Assembly (NCBI GenBank): GCA_964582545.1
Contig: CAZOSB010000010.1
Span: forward strand, 1 to 64,000
Direction of reading: 5' to 3'
From: JAVVUJ01 sp964582545
GTDB taxonomy: Bacteria > Bacillota > Clostridia > Peptostreptococcales > Anaerovoracaceae
Length of the DNA: 64,000 bases
The notes under the pieces were generated by a model. The model was given only the letters and a program-made list of their open reading frames with translations. It was not told where the DNA came from and searched no databases. A program made the position numbers and the translations under genes. Below, in pieces: positions 25,864 through 34,968 of this stretch; position 1 is the first letter of the stretch, and every line of letters begins with the position of its first letter.

Positions 25864-27244
25864 AATACTGGTAGTAGATGATGAGCAGGACTATTGTGAT
25901 GTAATGATGGTAATCCTGCAGGGGGAAGGGTATACCGTATCCGCCTGCAAATGTGGTAAAGCAGCATTAGAAGCTTTGTCCGCGGAAGATGCAGATTTTG
26001 ATTTGGTATTATCAGACCTCCTCATGCCCGAGATGGATGGAATTACCTTGCTGAAAGAAATCAAGGACAAACATCCCACGGTGGAAGTAATCATGATGAC
26101 GGCTTATGGAACTATTGAAAAAGCGGTAGAAGCTATGAAATTAGGTGCCTACACCTATGTCACAAAAGGAGAAGACCCAGAAAAGCTGTTCAATGAAATT
26201 GCCAAAGTGAAAGAATTAAGGAAGTTACTCAATGAAAATAAATCTTTGCGAGAAAAAGTCAATAGAATAGCTTATCTAGTGGAGAGTAAAAATGAAACAT
26301 TTCAAAATATGATCTCCATAGCGGAAAAGGCTTCTCTCAGTGCCTCAAATATACTGATTCTAGGGGAATCCGGGGTAGGAAAAGAGGTAATTGCCAGATA
26401 TATACACAACATCAGCGATCGAAGAACCAATAATTTTGTAGACTTAAACTGTCATGCTATTGCAGAAACCATTTTGGAATCTGAGCTTTTTGGTCACGAA
26501 AAGGGTTCCTTTACAGGGGCTATGTCCAAAAGAGTGGGGCGTTTTGTGGATGCGGATAAGGGCACCCTCTTTCTGGATGAAATCGGCGATATCCCCTTGA
26601 GCATTCAAGCCAAGCTGTTAAAGGTTTTGGAAAATAAAAGAGTTTATCCCATCGGTACCAACAACTATATCGATGTTGATTTCAGGCTGATTACCGCTAC
26701 CAACAAGAATTTACAGGACAGCATTGAGAAGGAACTTTTCAGAGAGGACTTATACTACAGGTTGTCCACCATTACCATTGAAATTCCACCCCTGAGAGAA
26801 AGGAAAGAAGACTTGCCGGCTTTCATAGAATTCTTTCTGGAAAAGGGGCAGAGTGAGATGAAAAAAAATATTCGCCATATTGAACCTGAGGTAATGTCCT
26901 ATCTACAAAATTACGATTACCCGGGAAATGTGCGTGAGCTGAAAAACATCATAGAAAGACTATTGGTGTTGTCAGACGATGGCATCATCAAAAAAAATCA
27001 TCTTCAACCTCGTGATTATAAGCATATTTCCAAAACGCCAGAAGATACTATTCGGTGGGAGGAAGATGGAGAAAAGATTACTAAAACCCTTCGAGAAGTC
27101 CGAAAGGAAGAAGAATCTCGATATATTAAAAAAATCATTAAACAAGAAAACGGGAATTTAAATAAGGTAGCTGAAGTTTTAGGGATCACCAGGAGACAAT
27201 TAAGCAATAAGCTAACAGAATTTCAAATCAATGAACATTCTTAA
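25844..27244 (+). CDS. sigma-54-dependent response regulator (NtrC/AtoC type)
   Basis: The 466-residue protein has a receiver domain (ILVVDDEQD, phospho-acceptor Asp in LVLSDLLMPEMDG), an AAA+ domain with Walker A GESGVGKE, the sigma-54 contact loop GSFTGA (a natural variant of GAFTGA), Walker B GTLFLDEIGD, and a Fis-type HTH at the end (NLNKVAEVLGITRRQLSNKL). It should remodel sigma-54 polymerase at the promoter at 21511. GGAGG precedes the ATG within the kinase gene. Confidence 0.95.
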   Translation: MTLKTFKILVVDDEQDYCDVMMVILQGEGYTVSACKCGKAALEALSAEDADFDLVLSDLLMPEMDGITLLKEIKDKHPTVEVIMMTAYGTIEKAVEAMKLGAYTYVTKGEDPEKLFNEIAKVKELRKLLNENKSLREKVNRIAYLVESKNETFQNMISIAEKASLSASNILILGESGVGKEVIARYIHNISDRRTNNFVDLNCHAIAETILESELFGHEKGSFTGAMSKRVGRFVDADKGTLFLDEIGDIPLSIQAKLLKVLENKRVYPIGTNNYIDVDFRLITATNKNLQDSIEKELFREDLYYRLSTITIEIPPLRERKEDLPAFIEFFLEKGQSEMKKNIRHIEPEVMSYLQNYDYPGNVRELKNIIERLLVLSDDGIIKKNHLQPRDYKHISKTPEDTIRWEEDGEKITKTLREVRKEEESRYIKKIIKQENGNLNKVAEVLGITRRQLSNKLTEFQINEHS

Positions 27245-27286
27245 TAACCTTAGGCTTAGGGTTATGTTTGAATCGGAGGTTTTACA

Positions 27287-28006
27287 ATGAAAGCTATCAA
27301 CATAGACGGTAGAGAAATTCCGTATATTTTAACTCGAAAACCTGTTAAGAACATCAATATTCGAATTAAACCGGATAAAATCATACATGTCTCTGCCAAC
27401 AAATGGGTTACAGAAAAGCACGTGAAACAGTTGTTGTTTTCCAAAAAGCAGTTTATCATCGATGCCTTGCAGAAGTACGAAACTGTAGAAAAGCATAGAA
27501 GAACTCAAAGTCAATTTATAAATGGAGAAGAATTTCTTTTTTTAGGAGAGAAGTTGATATTAACAGTCAAGGAAAGCAAGGAAGAATCAATCCAATTAAA
27601 AGAGAATCAAATTTACATATTCGTCAATGACCCAGAATCCTATGAGAGAAAAAAATCCCTGGTAGAGGGTTGGTTACAGCTCCAAAGTCATAACATCTTT
27701 CATAAGATAAATCTGGAAATCAATGAGATTTTTAAGGAGTATGGCGTAGCTTTAGCTCCCCTTAAAATAAAAAATATGGTGTCTCGATATGGAAGCTGTC
27801 ATTTAAAAAAAGGACATATTACCATGAACATGAAGCTCATAAGATCACCGATCCCTTGCATCGAGTACGTTATGCTTCACGAATATGCCCATTTTATACA
27901 TCCCAATCATTCCAAGAAGTTTCATCATTTGGTGAAATCATTGATGCCTGATTATAAAGAAAGAATCAGAACTTTAAAAAGCCCTGAATATTCCATCAAG
28001 GAGTGA
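27287..28006 (+). CDS. YgjP-like (DUF45) M48-type metallopeptidase
   Basis: The 239-residue protein ends in VSRYGSCHLKKGHITMNMKL, then YVMLHEYAHFIHPNHSKKFH. The HExxH zinc site and the downstream NHS/H motif define the YgjP family, often near nucleic-acid genes. GGAGG precedes the ATG. It is six bases from cca. The physiological substrate is unknown. Confidence 0.9.
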   Translation: MKAINIDGREIPYILTRKPVKNINIRIKPDKIIHVSANKWVTEKHVKQLLFSKKQFIIDALQKYETVEKHRRTQSQFINGEEFLFLGEKLILTVKESKEESIQLKENQIYIFVNDPESYERKKSLVEGWLQLQSHNIFHKINLEINEIFKEYGVALAPLKIKNMVSRYGSCHLKKGHITMNMKLIRSPIPCIEYVMLHEYAHFIHPNHSKKFHHLVKSLMPDYKERIRTLKSPEYSIKE

Positions 28007-28012
28007 TCATCC

Positions 28013-29338
28013 ATGAAATTGACCAAACAAGCAAACGAAACTTTGAACCGATTAAACACTCAAGGCTTTCAGGCCTATGTGGTGGGAGGCGGTGTAAGAG
28101 ATTATCTGTTGAGAAAAGAGCCCAAGGATTTGGATATTGCCACCAATGCACTTCCTGCAGACATCATTCGTACATTTCAAGACTTTAGAATTATCGAAAC
28201 TGGAATAAAACACGGTACATTGACCGTAATCATAGACGACCATCCAGTGGAGATAACCACATTTCGGGTGGATCAAGGCTATTCTGACCATCGTCATCCA
28301 GATCAAGTCTTTTTTACTTCCAGTCTGGAACAGGATTTAGCTCGCAGAGATTTTACCATGAATGCCATAGCTTACAACCCGGAAGAAGGGTTCTTTGATT
28401 TTTTTCAAGGTGTAGAGGACATTCATGCTTGTTTGATACGCACCGTAGGAAATCCGGAACATCGCTTTGAAGAAGATGCCTTGAGAATTTTAAGAGCATT
28501 GAGATTTTCTTCACAATTGAATTTTGAAATAGAGGAAAAAACTAAAAGGTCTATTTTTAGAAAAAAAGACCTTTTAAAAAATATTTCCATGGAACGGATT
28601 ACTTCGGAATTTATAAAGACCTTATTGGGTCAAAACGTTAGAGCTGTCTTATCTGAATACATTGATATATTTGCAGTATTTTTGCCGGAACTTCTTCCCA
28701 TGAAGTCCTTCCAACAAAACTCCCCTTATCATATCTACGATGTGCTGGAACATAGCTTAATCGCTTTGGAAAATATCCTACCCGTCCCACACTTGAGACT
28801 TGCTGCACTTTTTCATGACATTGGAAAACCGGAGACGTACAGCCAAGATCAGAAAGGAGTGGGCCATTTTTACGGTCATAGCAAGAAAAGTGTACTCATT
28901 TCAGAAGAAGTTTTAGACAGAATGAAGTTAGATAAAGATACGAAGGAACGGGTTTGCACTTTGATTCGGTATCACGGTACACCCATAGAACCCAAAGAAA
29001 AATTCGTAAAGCGTTGGATGAATCGGTTGACACCGGAAGTATTTTTCGATTTGATGGAGCTCAAAAGTGCAGATCATTTAGGGAAAAACCCACAAGTGCT
29101 GCATCGAATGGAACAAATTGATCAGCTTAAAGCAATCGCAAAGGAAGTGATTCAGAAAGGGGCATGCTTTACTTTAGAGGATCTCGCTCTGAATGGTCAC
29201 GACCTGATGGATTTAGGCTTTCCTGAAGGTAAAGAAATAGGCGAAATCTTAAGTCTGCTGTTGTCCATGGTGATGGAAGGGAAGCTAAAAAACCAACGAA
29301 AAGATTTAATAGATTTTGTAAAGGGCGATATGGGGTAA
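28013..29338 (+). CDS. cca: CCA tRNA nucleotidyltransferase
   Basis: The 441-residue class II enzyme has VVGGGVRDYLLRKEPKDLDIATNA (nucleotidyltransferase Asp pair), RRDFTMNAIAYNP, RFEEDALRILRALRF and a C-terminal HD domain LAALFHDIGKPETYS. It adds or repairs the 3' CCA of tRNAs; the HD domain suggests added phosphohydrolase activity. CAAGGAGTG precedes the ATG. Confidence 0.94.
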   Translation: MKLTKQANETLNRLNTQGFQAYVVGGGVRDYLLRKEPKDLDIATNALPADIIRTFQDFRIIETGIKHGTLTVIIDDHPVEITTFRVDQGYSDHRHPDQVFFTSSLEQDLARRDFTMNAIAYNPEEGFFDFFQGVEDIHACLIRTVGNPEHRFEEDALRILRALRFSSQLNFEIEEKTKRSIFRKKDLLKNISMERITSEFIKTLLGQNVRAVLSEYIDIFAVFLPELLPMKSFQQNSPYHIYDVLEHSLIALENILPVPHLRLAALFHDIGKPETYSQDQKGVGHFYGHSKKSVLISEEVLDRMKLDKDTKERVCTLIRYHGTPIEPKEKFVKRWMNRLTPEVFFDLMELKSADHLGKNPQVLHRMEQIDQLKAIAKEVIQKGACFTLEDLALNGHDLMDLGFPEGKEIGEILSLLLSMVMEGKLKNQRKDLIDFVKGDMG

Positions 29339-29406
29339 GGACTTTAGAAAACGTAAGTGTAAATAGTAATCCCATATTTATTTACAGAATAAGGCCTAAA
29401 TACTTA

Positions 29407-29460
29407 TTGATAAATGCAATTTACTTGGCTATAATACGATTATAATAAAATATAGCCGAG
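29407..29460 (+). promoter_or_regulatory. sigma-A promoter with overlapping inverted repeat before the Bce-type regulator
   Basis: TTGATA at 29407-29412 and TATAAT at 29430-29435 are 17 bases apart. An inverted repeat with 9 of 10 matched positions (29424-29433 with 29451-29460) begins over the -10 and would cover the transcription start, a place for an operator. About 60 bases remain to the response regulator ATG. Confidence 0.7.
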
Positions 29461-29521
29461 TTAAGTTTTTTTAATAAGCATTTTTCTAAATGACAACAGT
29501 GACAACAATGAAGGAAATATC

Positions 29522-30193
29522 ATGTATCATATTTTAATCATAGAAGATGACGCAACAATACGCACGGAACTGAAGGTTCTGTTAGAGAAATATGGATATG
29601 GTGCAACGGTGATAGACGACTTTGCCAATGCCACAGATTTTGCACTAAAAAACAATCCCCATCTTATTCTGCTTGACCTCAACCTTCCTGTTTATGATGG
29701 TTACCATATCTGTAGAGAAATCAGAAAACAATCAAAAGTACCTATTATCATCGTTACAAGCCGTGACAACGACATTGATGAGCTGATGAGCATGAATTTA
29801 GGGGCAGACGATTTTATTACCAAACCGTATAATACCCAGATTTTGCTGGCGAGGATATCCGTTGTACTCAACCGAGTTTATGATTTCAAAGAAGGACAAA
29901 TTAAGATTTACGGATACGTTAAATTAGATACATCAAAAAGTTTTGTATATTATAAGGAAAAAGGCATCGAACTTACAAAAAATGAACAACGAATCCTTTC
30001 TTTACTCATCAAAAGTGATGGTGCAATCACTTCCCGTGACCAGATTATGAACCAGCTTTGGCAATCGGACGAGTTTGTGGACGACAATACCTTAACCGTA
30101 AATATTAACCGATTGAGAAAAAAATTAGAAGAAATCGGGGCTGTGGATTTACTTAAGACAAAGAGGGGGCAGGGATATTTATTATGCAAATAA
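29522..30193 (+). CDS. OmpR/PhoB-family response regulator (BceR-like)
   Basis: Receiver domain at about 1-115 (ILIIEDDATIRTEL, Asp in LILLDLNLPVYDG, Lys in ITKPYN) and a winged-helix DNA-binding domain (ELTKNEQRILSLLIKS ... DNTLTVNINRLRKKLEEIG, GQGYLL). Together with the kinase and transporter downstream this is a Bce-type antimicrobial peptide module. AAGGAAATATC precedes the ATG. It likely activates the ABC operon through the palindrome at 31285-31300. Confidence 0.92.
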   Translation: MYHILIIEDDATIRTELKVLLEKYGYGATVIDDFANATDFALKNNPHLILLDLNLPVYDGYHICREIRKQSKVPIIIVTSRDNDIDELMSMNLGADDFITKPYNTQILLARISVVLNRVYDFKEGQIKIYGYVKLDTSKSFVYYKEKGIELTKNEQRILSLLIKSDGAITSRDQIMNQLWQSDEFVDDNTLTVNINRLRKKLEEIGAVDLLKTKRGQGYLLCK

Positions 30194-31173
30194 AGGAGTT
30201 TTTGAAAGATAAGGTTTTGTTTGTTGCATTAAACGTGATCATAGCCATGTTTAGTGCTTTTCTATTATATATGGTAGACGCACAATTGTTTTTAATGCTC
30301 TTTATTCCTTGTACCTACCTATTGGGATGTATCATAATCTTATTAATTGAATTTATAATCAAATATAATTTTTATAAAAAATTATATCATTCATTGGAGC
30401 ATCTGGATAAAAAATGTTTACTTTCGGAAATTATTGAGGAACCAAGCTTTTATGAAGGTAAAATATTATATGATCTATTAAAAATCTCAAACAAATCTAT
30501 GAATGATGAAATCTCAAAATACCACTTGGTTTCCTCTGAGTATCGTGAGTATATCGAGCTTTGGGTGCATGAAATTAAGACCCCTATAGCAGGAGCAAGG
30601 CTCATCTGCGAAAATTCAGAGAATCATACTCTCATTGACACACTGAATCGGATCGATAAATTTGTGGAGCAAGCGCTCTTTTATTCACGTAGTAATACCG
30701 TTGAAAAAGACTTTTTAATTAAAAAAATTAATTTAAAGGAATTAGTGAACGGAGTACTTCGTAAAAATGCAAAGCATTTGATCGAAAGTAAGATTAGTAT
30801 TGAACTTGAAAATCTGGATAGTTTGGTTTTCACCGATGTCAAATGGGTAGACTTTATCTTACAGCAAATACTAGATAATGCAGTAAAATATAAAAGTAAT
30901 CACATTAAAATCTATGCTATAAAGAACGCAAGCAGCATTTCGCTATATATCTCCGATGATGGAATCGGCATTCCTTTACAGGACATTAGCAGAGTATTTG
31001 ACAAAGGGTTTACTGGTGAGAATGGCAGAAAATATGCAAAATCAACGGGAATTGGACTGTATCTATGTAAAAAGCTGTGTTTGAAGTTAGGGATGAACAT
31101 CGCTATAAAATCCAAACAAAATCAGGGAACCACAGTGGAAATTATTTTCCCCAAAAGTGATATGTTTGTATAA
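30184..31173 (+). CDS. intramembrane-sensing histidine kinase (BceS-like)
   Basis: The 329-residue kinase has two N-terminal helices (about 12-32 and 37-60) with a very short loop, the hallmark of intramembrane-sensing kinases. The dimerisation His is in YIELWVHEIKTPIAGARL; the ATPase domain shows ILDNAVKY, DDGIGIP and STGIGLYLCKKL. It overlaps the regulator by 10 bases. Such kinases detect peptide antibiotics by way of the flux through the partner ABC transporter rather than directly. Confidence 0.92.
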   Translation: MQIKEFLKDKVLFVALNVIIAMFSAFLLYMVDAQLFLMLFIPCTYLLGCIIILLIEFIIKYNFYKKLYHSLEHLDKKCLLSEIIEEPSFYEGKILYDLLKISNKSMNDEISKYHLVSSEYREYIELWVHEIKTPIAGARLICENSENHTLIDTLNRIDKFVEQALFYSRSNTVEKDFLIKKINLKELVNGVLRKNAKHLIESKISIELENLDSLVFTDVKWVDFILQQILDNAVKYKSNHIKIYAIKNASSISLYISDDGIGIPLQDISRVFDKGFTGENGRKYAKSTGIGLYLCKKLCLKLGMNIAIKSKQNQGTTVEIIFPKSDMFV

Positions 31174-31280
31174 TTTTTTTATTATATTTAATATTTTTAT
31201 TACAACTGTAAGAATTTAACGATTGAATATCATTATTTCTTAAATATAATCAGAATGGACGGGATGGGACTCGACTGGGC

Positions 31281-31315
31281 TTACCTTACAATACTGTAAG
31301 TTTGTTGTAAGGTAA
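31281..31315 (+). promoter_or_regulatory. nested inverted repeats, candidate BceR-type operator
   Basis: CTTACA-ATAC-TGTAAG (31285-31300) is a perfect N4-spaced palindrome. A second perfect 11-bp pair (31281-31291 with 31305-31315) shares its left arm, giving TTACCTTACAA and TTGTAAGGTAA. The arrangement lies about 80-110 bases upstream of the ABC ATPase start, where Bce-type regulators usually bind. Confidence 0.7.
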
Positions 31316-31392
31316 ATCTATGGCAACTTGTTTTGGTTTCCTTTATAGTTTAGACATAAGAACCAACATACTAAAGCAAGTGGAGGGAAAAA

Positions 31393-32157
31393 ATGAGTAT
31401 TTTACAAGCACAGACTATAGAAAAATATTACGGAAATAAAAACAATTTGACAAAGGCACTTGACGGAGTCAGTTTTACAGTAGAAAAAGGGGAATACGTC
31501 GGTATCATGGGCGCTTCAGGCAGTGGTAAAACAACGCTGTTAAACTGCGTATCCACCATTGACACGGTGACGAGCGGACACATTTTCATTAACGGCAAGG
31601 ACATCACTGCTCTTAAATCAAAGGAACTTGCAAAATTCCGCCGCGAACAGTTGGGTTTTATATTTCAGGATTTTAATTTGCTGGATACTCTAACTGCATA
31701 TGAAAATATCGCTCTAGCATTAACAATCCTAAAGGAAAATCCAAAGACAATCGACGAAAAGATAAATTCAGTTGCAAAGCTCCTCGGAATCACAAAAGTT
31801 TTAAGTAAATACCCAACCCAGATGTCAGGTGGTGAAAAACAAAGGGTAGCAAGTGCAAGAGCAATTATCACAAACCCATCCCTGGTACTTGCGGATGAGC
31901 CCACGGGCGCATTGGACAGTAAGTCAGCACGTCAACTTTTGGAGAGCTTTGGGAGCCTTGTTCGCAATGTGGGTGCAACCATTCTAATGGTTACCCACGA
32001 TGCGTTTTCAGCCAGTTACTGTGACAGAATTTTATTTATCAAGGACGGAAAACTGTTTTCAGAGCTTGTGCGGGGTGAAGACACAAGAAAGCAGTTTTTC
32101 AACAAAATCATTGAGGTAATCGCATTGCTGGGAGGTGACGCAAATGATGTCATCTAA
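31393..32157 (+). CDS. ABC transporter ATP-binding protein (BceA/MacB type)
   Basis: The 254-residue ATPase has Walker A GASGSGKTT, Q-loop FIFQDFNLL, signature MSGGEKQRVASARA, Walker B LVLADEPTGALDS and the switch His in MVTHD. TGGAGGGAAAA precedes the ATG. It powers the Bce-type permease in target protection against bacitracin- or lantibiotic-like peptides. The exact peptide cannot be told from sequence. Confidence 0.94.
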   Translation: MSILQAQTIEKYYGNKNNLTKALDGVSFTVEKGEYVGIMGASGSGKTTLLNCVSTIDTVTSGHIFINGKDITALKSKELAKFRREQLGFIFQDFNLLDTLTAYENIALALTILKENPKTIDEKINSVAKLLGITKVLSKYPTQMSGGEKQRVASARAIITNPSLVLADEPTGALDSKSARQLLESFGSLVRNVGATILMVTHDAFSASYCDRILFIKDGKLFSELVRGEDTRKQFFNKIIEVIALLGGDANDVI

Positions 32158-34168
32158 ATTAGCATTTCGTAATGTAAGGAAAAGCTTTCGAGATTATGGA
32201 ATTTATTTTTTAACCCTGATGCTTGGTGTATGTATCTTTTACGTATTTAATTCCATAGAAAGCCAACAATCAATGATGGTGATTTCTGAATCGCAAATGC
32301 AAGTTTTACAAACATTGGATAGAATTATTGGATATGTATCCATATTCATCTCAGTAATATTAGGGTTCCTAATCGTTTACGCCAATGGATTTTTAATTAA
32401 ACGGCGTAAGAAAGAACTGGGAATCTATCAAACTCTCGGCATGGAAAAAGGACAAATCTCTAGGATACTAATGATAGAAACCACCTTGGTAGGTATTATT
32501 TCACTGGTGGTAGGGTTATGCTTAGGAGTCTTTTTATCTCAGGGGTTTGCGGTGATTACGGCATCCTTATTTGAAGTCAAACTAAAATCTTTTACTTTTA
32601 TTTTTTCACAAACTGCAATGGTAAAAGCAATAGTTTATTTTGGATTATCGTTTTTATTAGTGATGATATTTAACAGCATCACCATAGGAAGGCAAAAGCT
32701 GATTGACTTGATTTATGCTGATCGTAAAAATGAAAAGTTTAAATCACCACACCTCGTTCTTTCCGTAGCACTCTTTATCATTTCCATTATTTGCCTTGGA
32801 GTTGCTTATAAAATGATTATAGAAACTGGTATTTTGGAAATAACAAAGGAATTTTGGACCTCCACGGGACTTGGTATTGTAGGTACGTTTTTATTCTTTT
32901 TTTCACTTTCCGGCTTTTTCTTAAAAGTCATACAACAAAACAAAAAAATATATCTTAAAAACTTGAATATGTTTGTACTTAGGCAGTTAAACAGCAAAAT
33001 TAATACCAACTACATTTCTATGACGATGGTGTGCCTGATGCTTTTCGTAGCGATTTGCACTTTGTCATCAGGGATGGGAATGTCAAAGGCCATGACGGCT
33101 GAGCTTAATGAAATCACCCCCTATGATGCCACATTCATTGTATCTGCCGAAAAAATAACCTATGATAATGAAACGGGTGAGGAGACTAAGACAGAGAAGC
33201 TTAGCATCGATCTTGACAATGGATTTAAAAATTTGGGCATTGACTTAACTACCTTTGCTAAAGGAGCCGTGGAGGTTAAATTATATGAAACAGAAATTGA
33301 TTTTAAGATAAGTGACATGTATTTTGAACCTGATTTTATAAAGCTTTCAGATTATAATACCCTTCTGACCATGCAAGGGTTGGAAACTGCCACACTCTCT
33401 CAACAGGAGATGATTGTAAGCTGTAAAAATAATGAATTAAAAAATATGGTTTTAGATTATATGAACACCAATGAGATTAAAATCAATGGAACGAATTTAA
33501 AATTAAAAGAAACGAATCAAATAGCGCTAATAAATGCATATTCCAGCATAAATCTAGGATTTACCATTGTAGTGTCCGATGAACTACTTGAGAATCGTAA
33601 TATTTCCACCGATTTAATGGTTATAAACTACATTGAACCTACAGATCATTATGATGAAATGTACGTAGCAGCATCGGATAAAATGAGACTGGCGCTTCGT
33701 GACATCGTACCTGGCTTTAATGAAGGTGGCGTTTCCTATGAAACTTCTTCTATTTCTAAAATTAAAATATTTGAGTCAAGCAAATCCACTTCTGCAGCCG
33801 TTGCATATTTGGCGGTATATCTTGGTATCATATTTTTGCTGATATCGGCCGTAGTTCTTGCAATAGCTCAGCTATCAGAAGCTGCAGACAATAAAAAAAG
33901 ATATGAGCTACTTAGAAAAATCGGGGTGGAAAAAACCATGATTAACAGGGCTTTGTTATGCCAAATCGCTATTTATTTTGTGATGCCTTTAACACTTGCC
34001 ACCATTCACTCTGTAGTTGGTATTAAGGTAGCAAGCTATATGGTAGAAATGATAGGGCAGGCTAATATCTTACGAGATAGCATCTTCGTTTCAATTGTAA
34101 TCATCACCATTTATGGAGGATATTTTGTAGCTACATATTTAGGAAGTAAAAGTATTATTAGTAAATAG
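32144..34168 (+). CDS. ABC transporter permease (BceB type, FtsX-like)
   Basis: The 674-residue protein has about ten hydrophobic helices, FtsX-like blocks near both ends (for example KRRKKELGIYQTLGMEKGQI and KKRYELLRKIGVEKTMI) and a large extracytoplasmic region at about 310-535 that is typical of BceB and binds the peptide-lipid complex. ATG 32144 is preferred, with GGAGGTGA upstream, inside the end of the ATPase gene; a GTG at 32135 is also in frame. Confidence 0.92.
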   Translation: MMSSKLAFRNVRKSFRDYGIYFLTLMLGVCIFYVFNSIESQQSMMVISESQMQVLQTLDRIIGYVSIFISVILGFLIVYANGFLIKRRKKELGIYQTLGMEKGQISRILMIETTLVGIISLVVGLCLGVFLSQGFAVITASLFEVKLKSFTFIFSQTAMVKAIVYFGLSFLLVMIFNSITIGRQKLIDLIYADRKNEKFKSPHLVLSVALFIISIICLGVAYKMIIETGILEITKEFWTSTGLGIVGTFLFFFSLSGFFLKVIQQNKKIYLKNLNMFVLRQLNSKINTNYISMTMVCLMLFVAICTLSSGMGMSKAMTAELNEITPYDATFIVSAEKITYDNETGEETKTEKLSIDLDNGFKNLGIDLTTFAKGAVEVKLYETEIDFKISDMYFEPDFIKLSDYNTLLTMQGLETATLSQQEMIVSCKNNELKNMVLDYMNTNEIKINGTNLKLKETNQIALINAYSSINLGFTIVVSDELLENRNISTDLMVINYIEPTDHYDEMYVAASDKMRLALRDIVPGFNEGGVSYETSSISKIKIFESSKSTSAAVAYLAVYLGIIFLLISAVVLAIAQLSEAADNKKRYELLRKIGVEKTMINRALLCQIAIYFVMPLTLATIHSVVGIKVASYMVEMIGQANILRDSIFVSIVIITIYGGYFVATYLGSKSIISK

Positions 34169-34445
34169 CAGGAATGAAATAATATAAAATTTTTACGCGT
34201 TAAAAACATTAAAAAAGTCTTTCCAGATTAGAAATATCTGATGATGATCCTATAGACCCAAAGTTAAAACTTTTATAAGCACATTGTGATATTTATAAAA
34301 TGATTAATAATATTAGTTGATCTTAGTTTATAAGAATAATAAATCTTGTTTAATTATATTTGATAATTTTAAATTAAAAATAATTGATAATTTCAATGAG
34401 ATAATCATTGATAATAGATTAAACTTAGACATTTTTATAATTGAG

Positions 34446-34487
34446 AATAACAGTTTTTCATCAAACATGAGAAACTGTTATTTTTTT
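34446..34487 (+). terminator. intrinsic terminator
   Basis: Arms 34446-34461 and 34467-34482 form a 16-bp stem with one G-T wobble and a 5-base loop, followed by a T run to 34487. It is 278 bases after the permease stop. The stretch 34169-34445 is AT-rich; a possible 62-residue reading in it (34317-34505) runs through this terminator and is probably not a gene. Confidence 0.85.
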
Positions 34488-34534
34488 AATAAAACCGAAT
34501 CATAACGTTATAAAATACTAAATTTGAAGTAATA

Positions 34535-34605
34535 GAACAAATGTTCAAAATTAATGTTGACAAAGAACAAAAGTTCTGTTAATATTTAAAAAAGAACAAA
34601 CGTTT
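34535..34605 (+). promoter_or_regulatory. SOS promoter with three LexA boxes
   Basis: GAACAAATGTTC (34535-34546), GAACAAAAGTTC (34565-34576) and GAACAAACGTTT (34594-34605) match the GAAC-N4-GTTC LexA operator, the first two perfectly and the third with one change. They are spaced 30 and 29 bases. TTGACA (34557-34562) and TAATAT (34580-34585), 17 bases apart, form a near-consensus promoter, with box 2 exactly between the elements and box 3 near the transcription start. Confidence 0.9.
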
Positions 34606-34644
34606 AAATAGGGTGATTAAGCGGAATTTATGGGAGGTAGTAAA

Positions 34645-34968
34645 ATGCAAGTTTCAACAAAACATTATAAATTAAAATCCAAGTTTAGATTTACAGTATT
34701 TGTAGCCTTTATGCTTATTTTAATGACGTTTACTACGAATACAATCTTAGGCAATAATTTTACAAATGGATTGACCAAGGAAACCTTCACTCAGGTTATT
34801 GTAGAATCTGGTGACTCCTTATGGAACATTGCTTCTAAGTTCGGACCACAAAACCAAGATCCCCGTAAAATGGTGGATAAAATTCGCCAAGCCAACGGAA
34901 TTTCGGACAACCAATCCATCCAACCCGGGCAAATACTTTTGGTTCCGGTTTATATTGAGGCTTCTTAA
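34645..34968 (+). CDS. yneA: YneA-like SOS cell-division suppressor (LysM protein)
   Basis: The 107-residue protein has an N-terminal basic segment, one membrane anchor (about 15-35) and a LysM domain (about 50-102; VIVESGDSLWNIASKFGP, IRQANGI, IQPGQILLVPV). This is the architecture of B. subtilis YneA, which is released by LexA after DNA damage and delays septation. The triple LexA-box promoter upstream supports it strongly. GGGAGG precedes ATG 34645; an in-frame ATG at 34630 is less well placed. lexA itself is not in the window. Confidence 0.85.
   Translation: MQVSTKHYKLKSKFRFTVFVAFMLILMTFTTNTILGNNFTNGLTKETFTQVIVESGDSLWNIASKFGPQNQDPRKMVDKIRQANGISDNQSIQPGQILLVPVYIEAS

Noticed and set aside
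34317..34505. 62-residue + strand reading after the Bce permease
   Set aside because: It is AT-rich with N/I/F/D-dominated composition, has no ribosome site and reads straight through a strong intrinsic terminator at 34446-34487.
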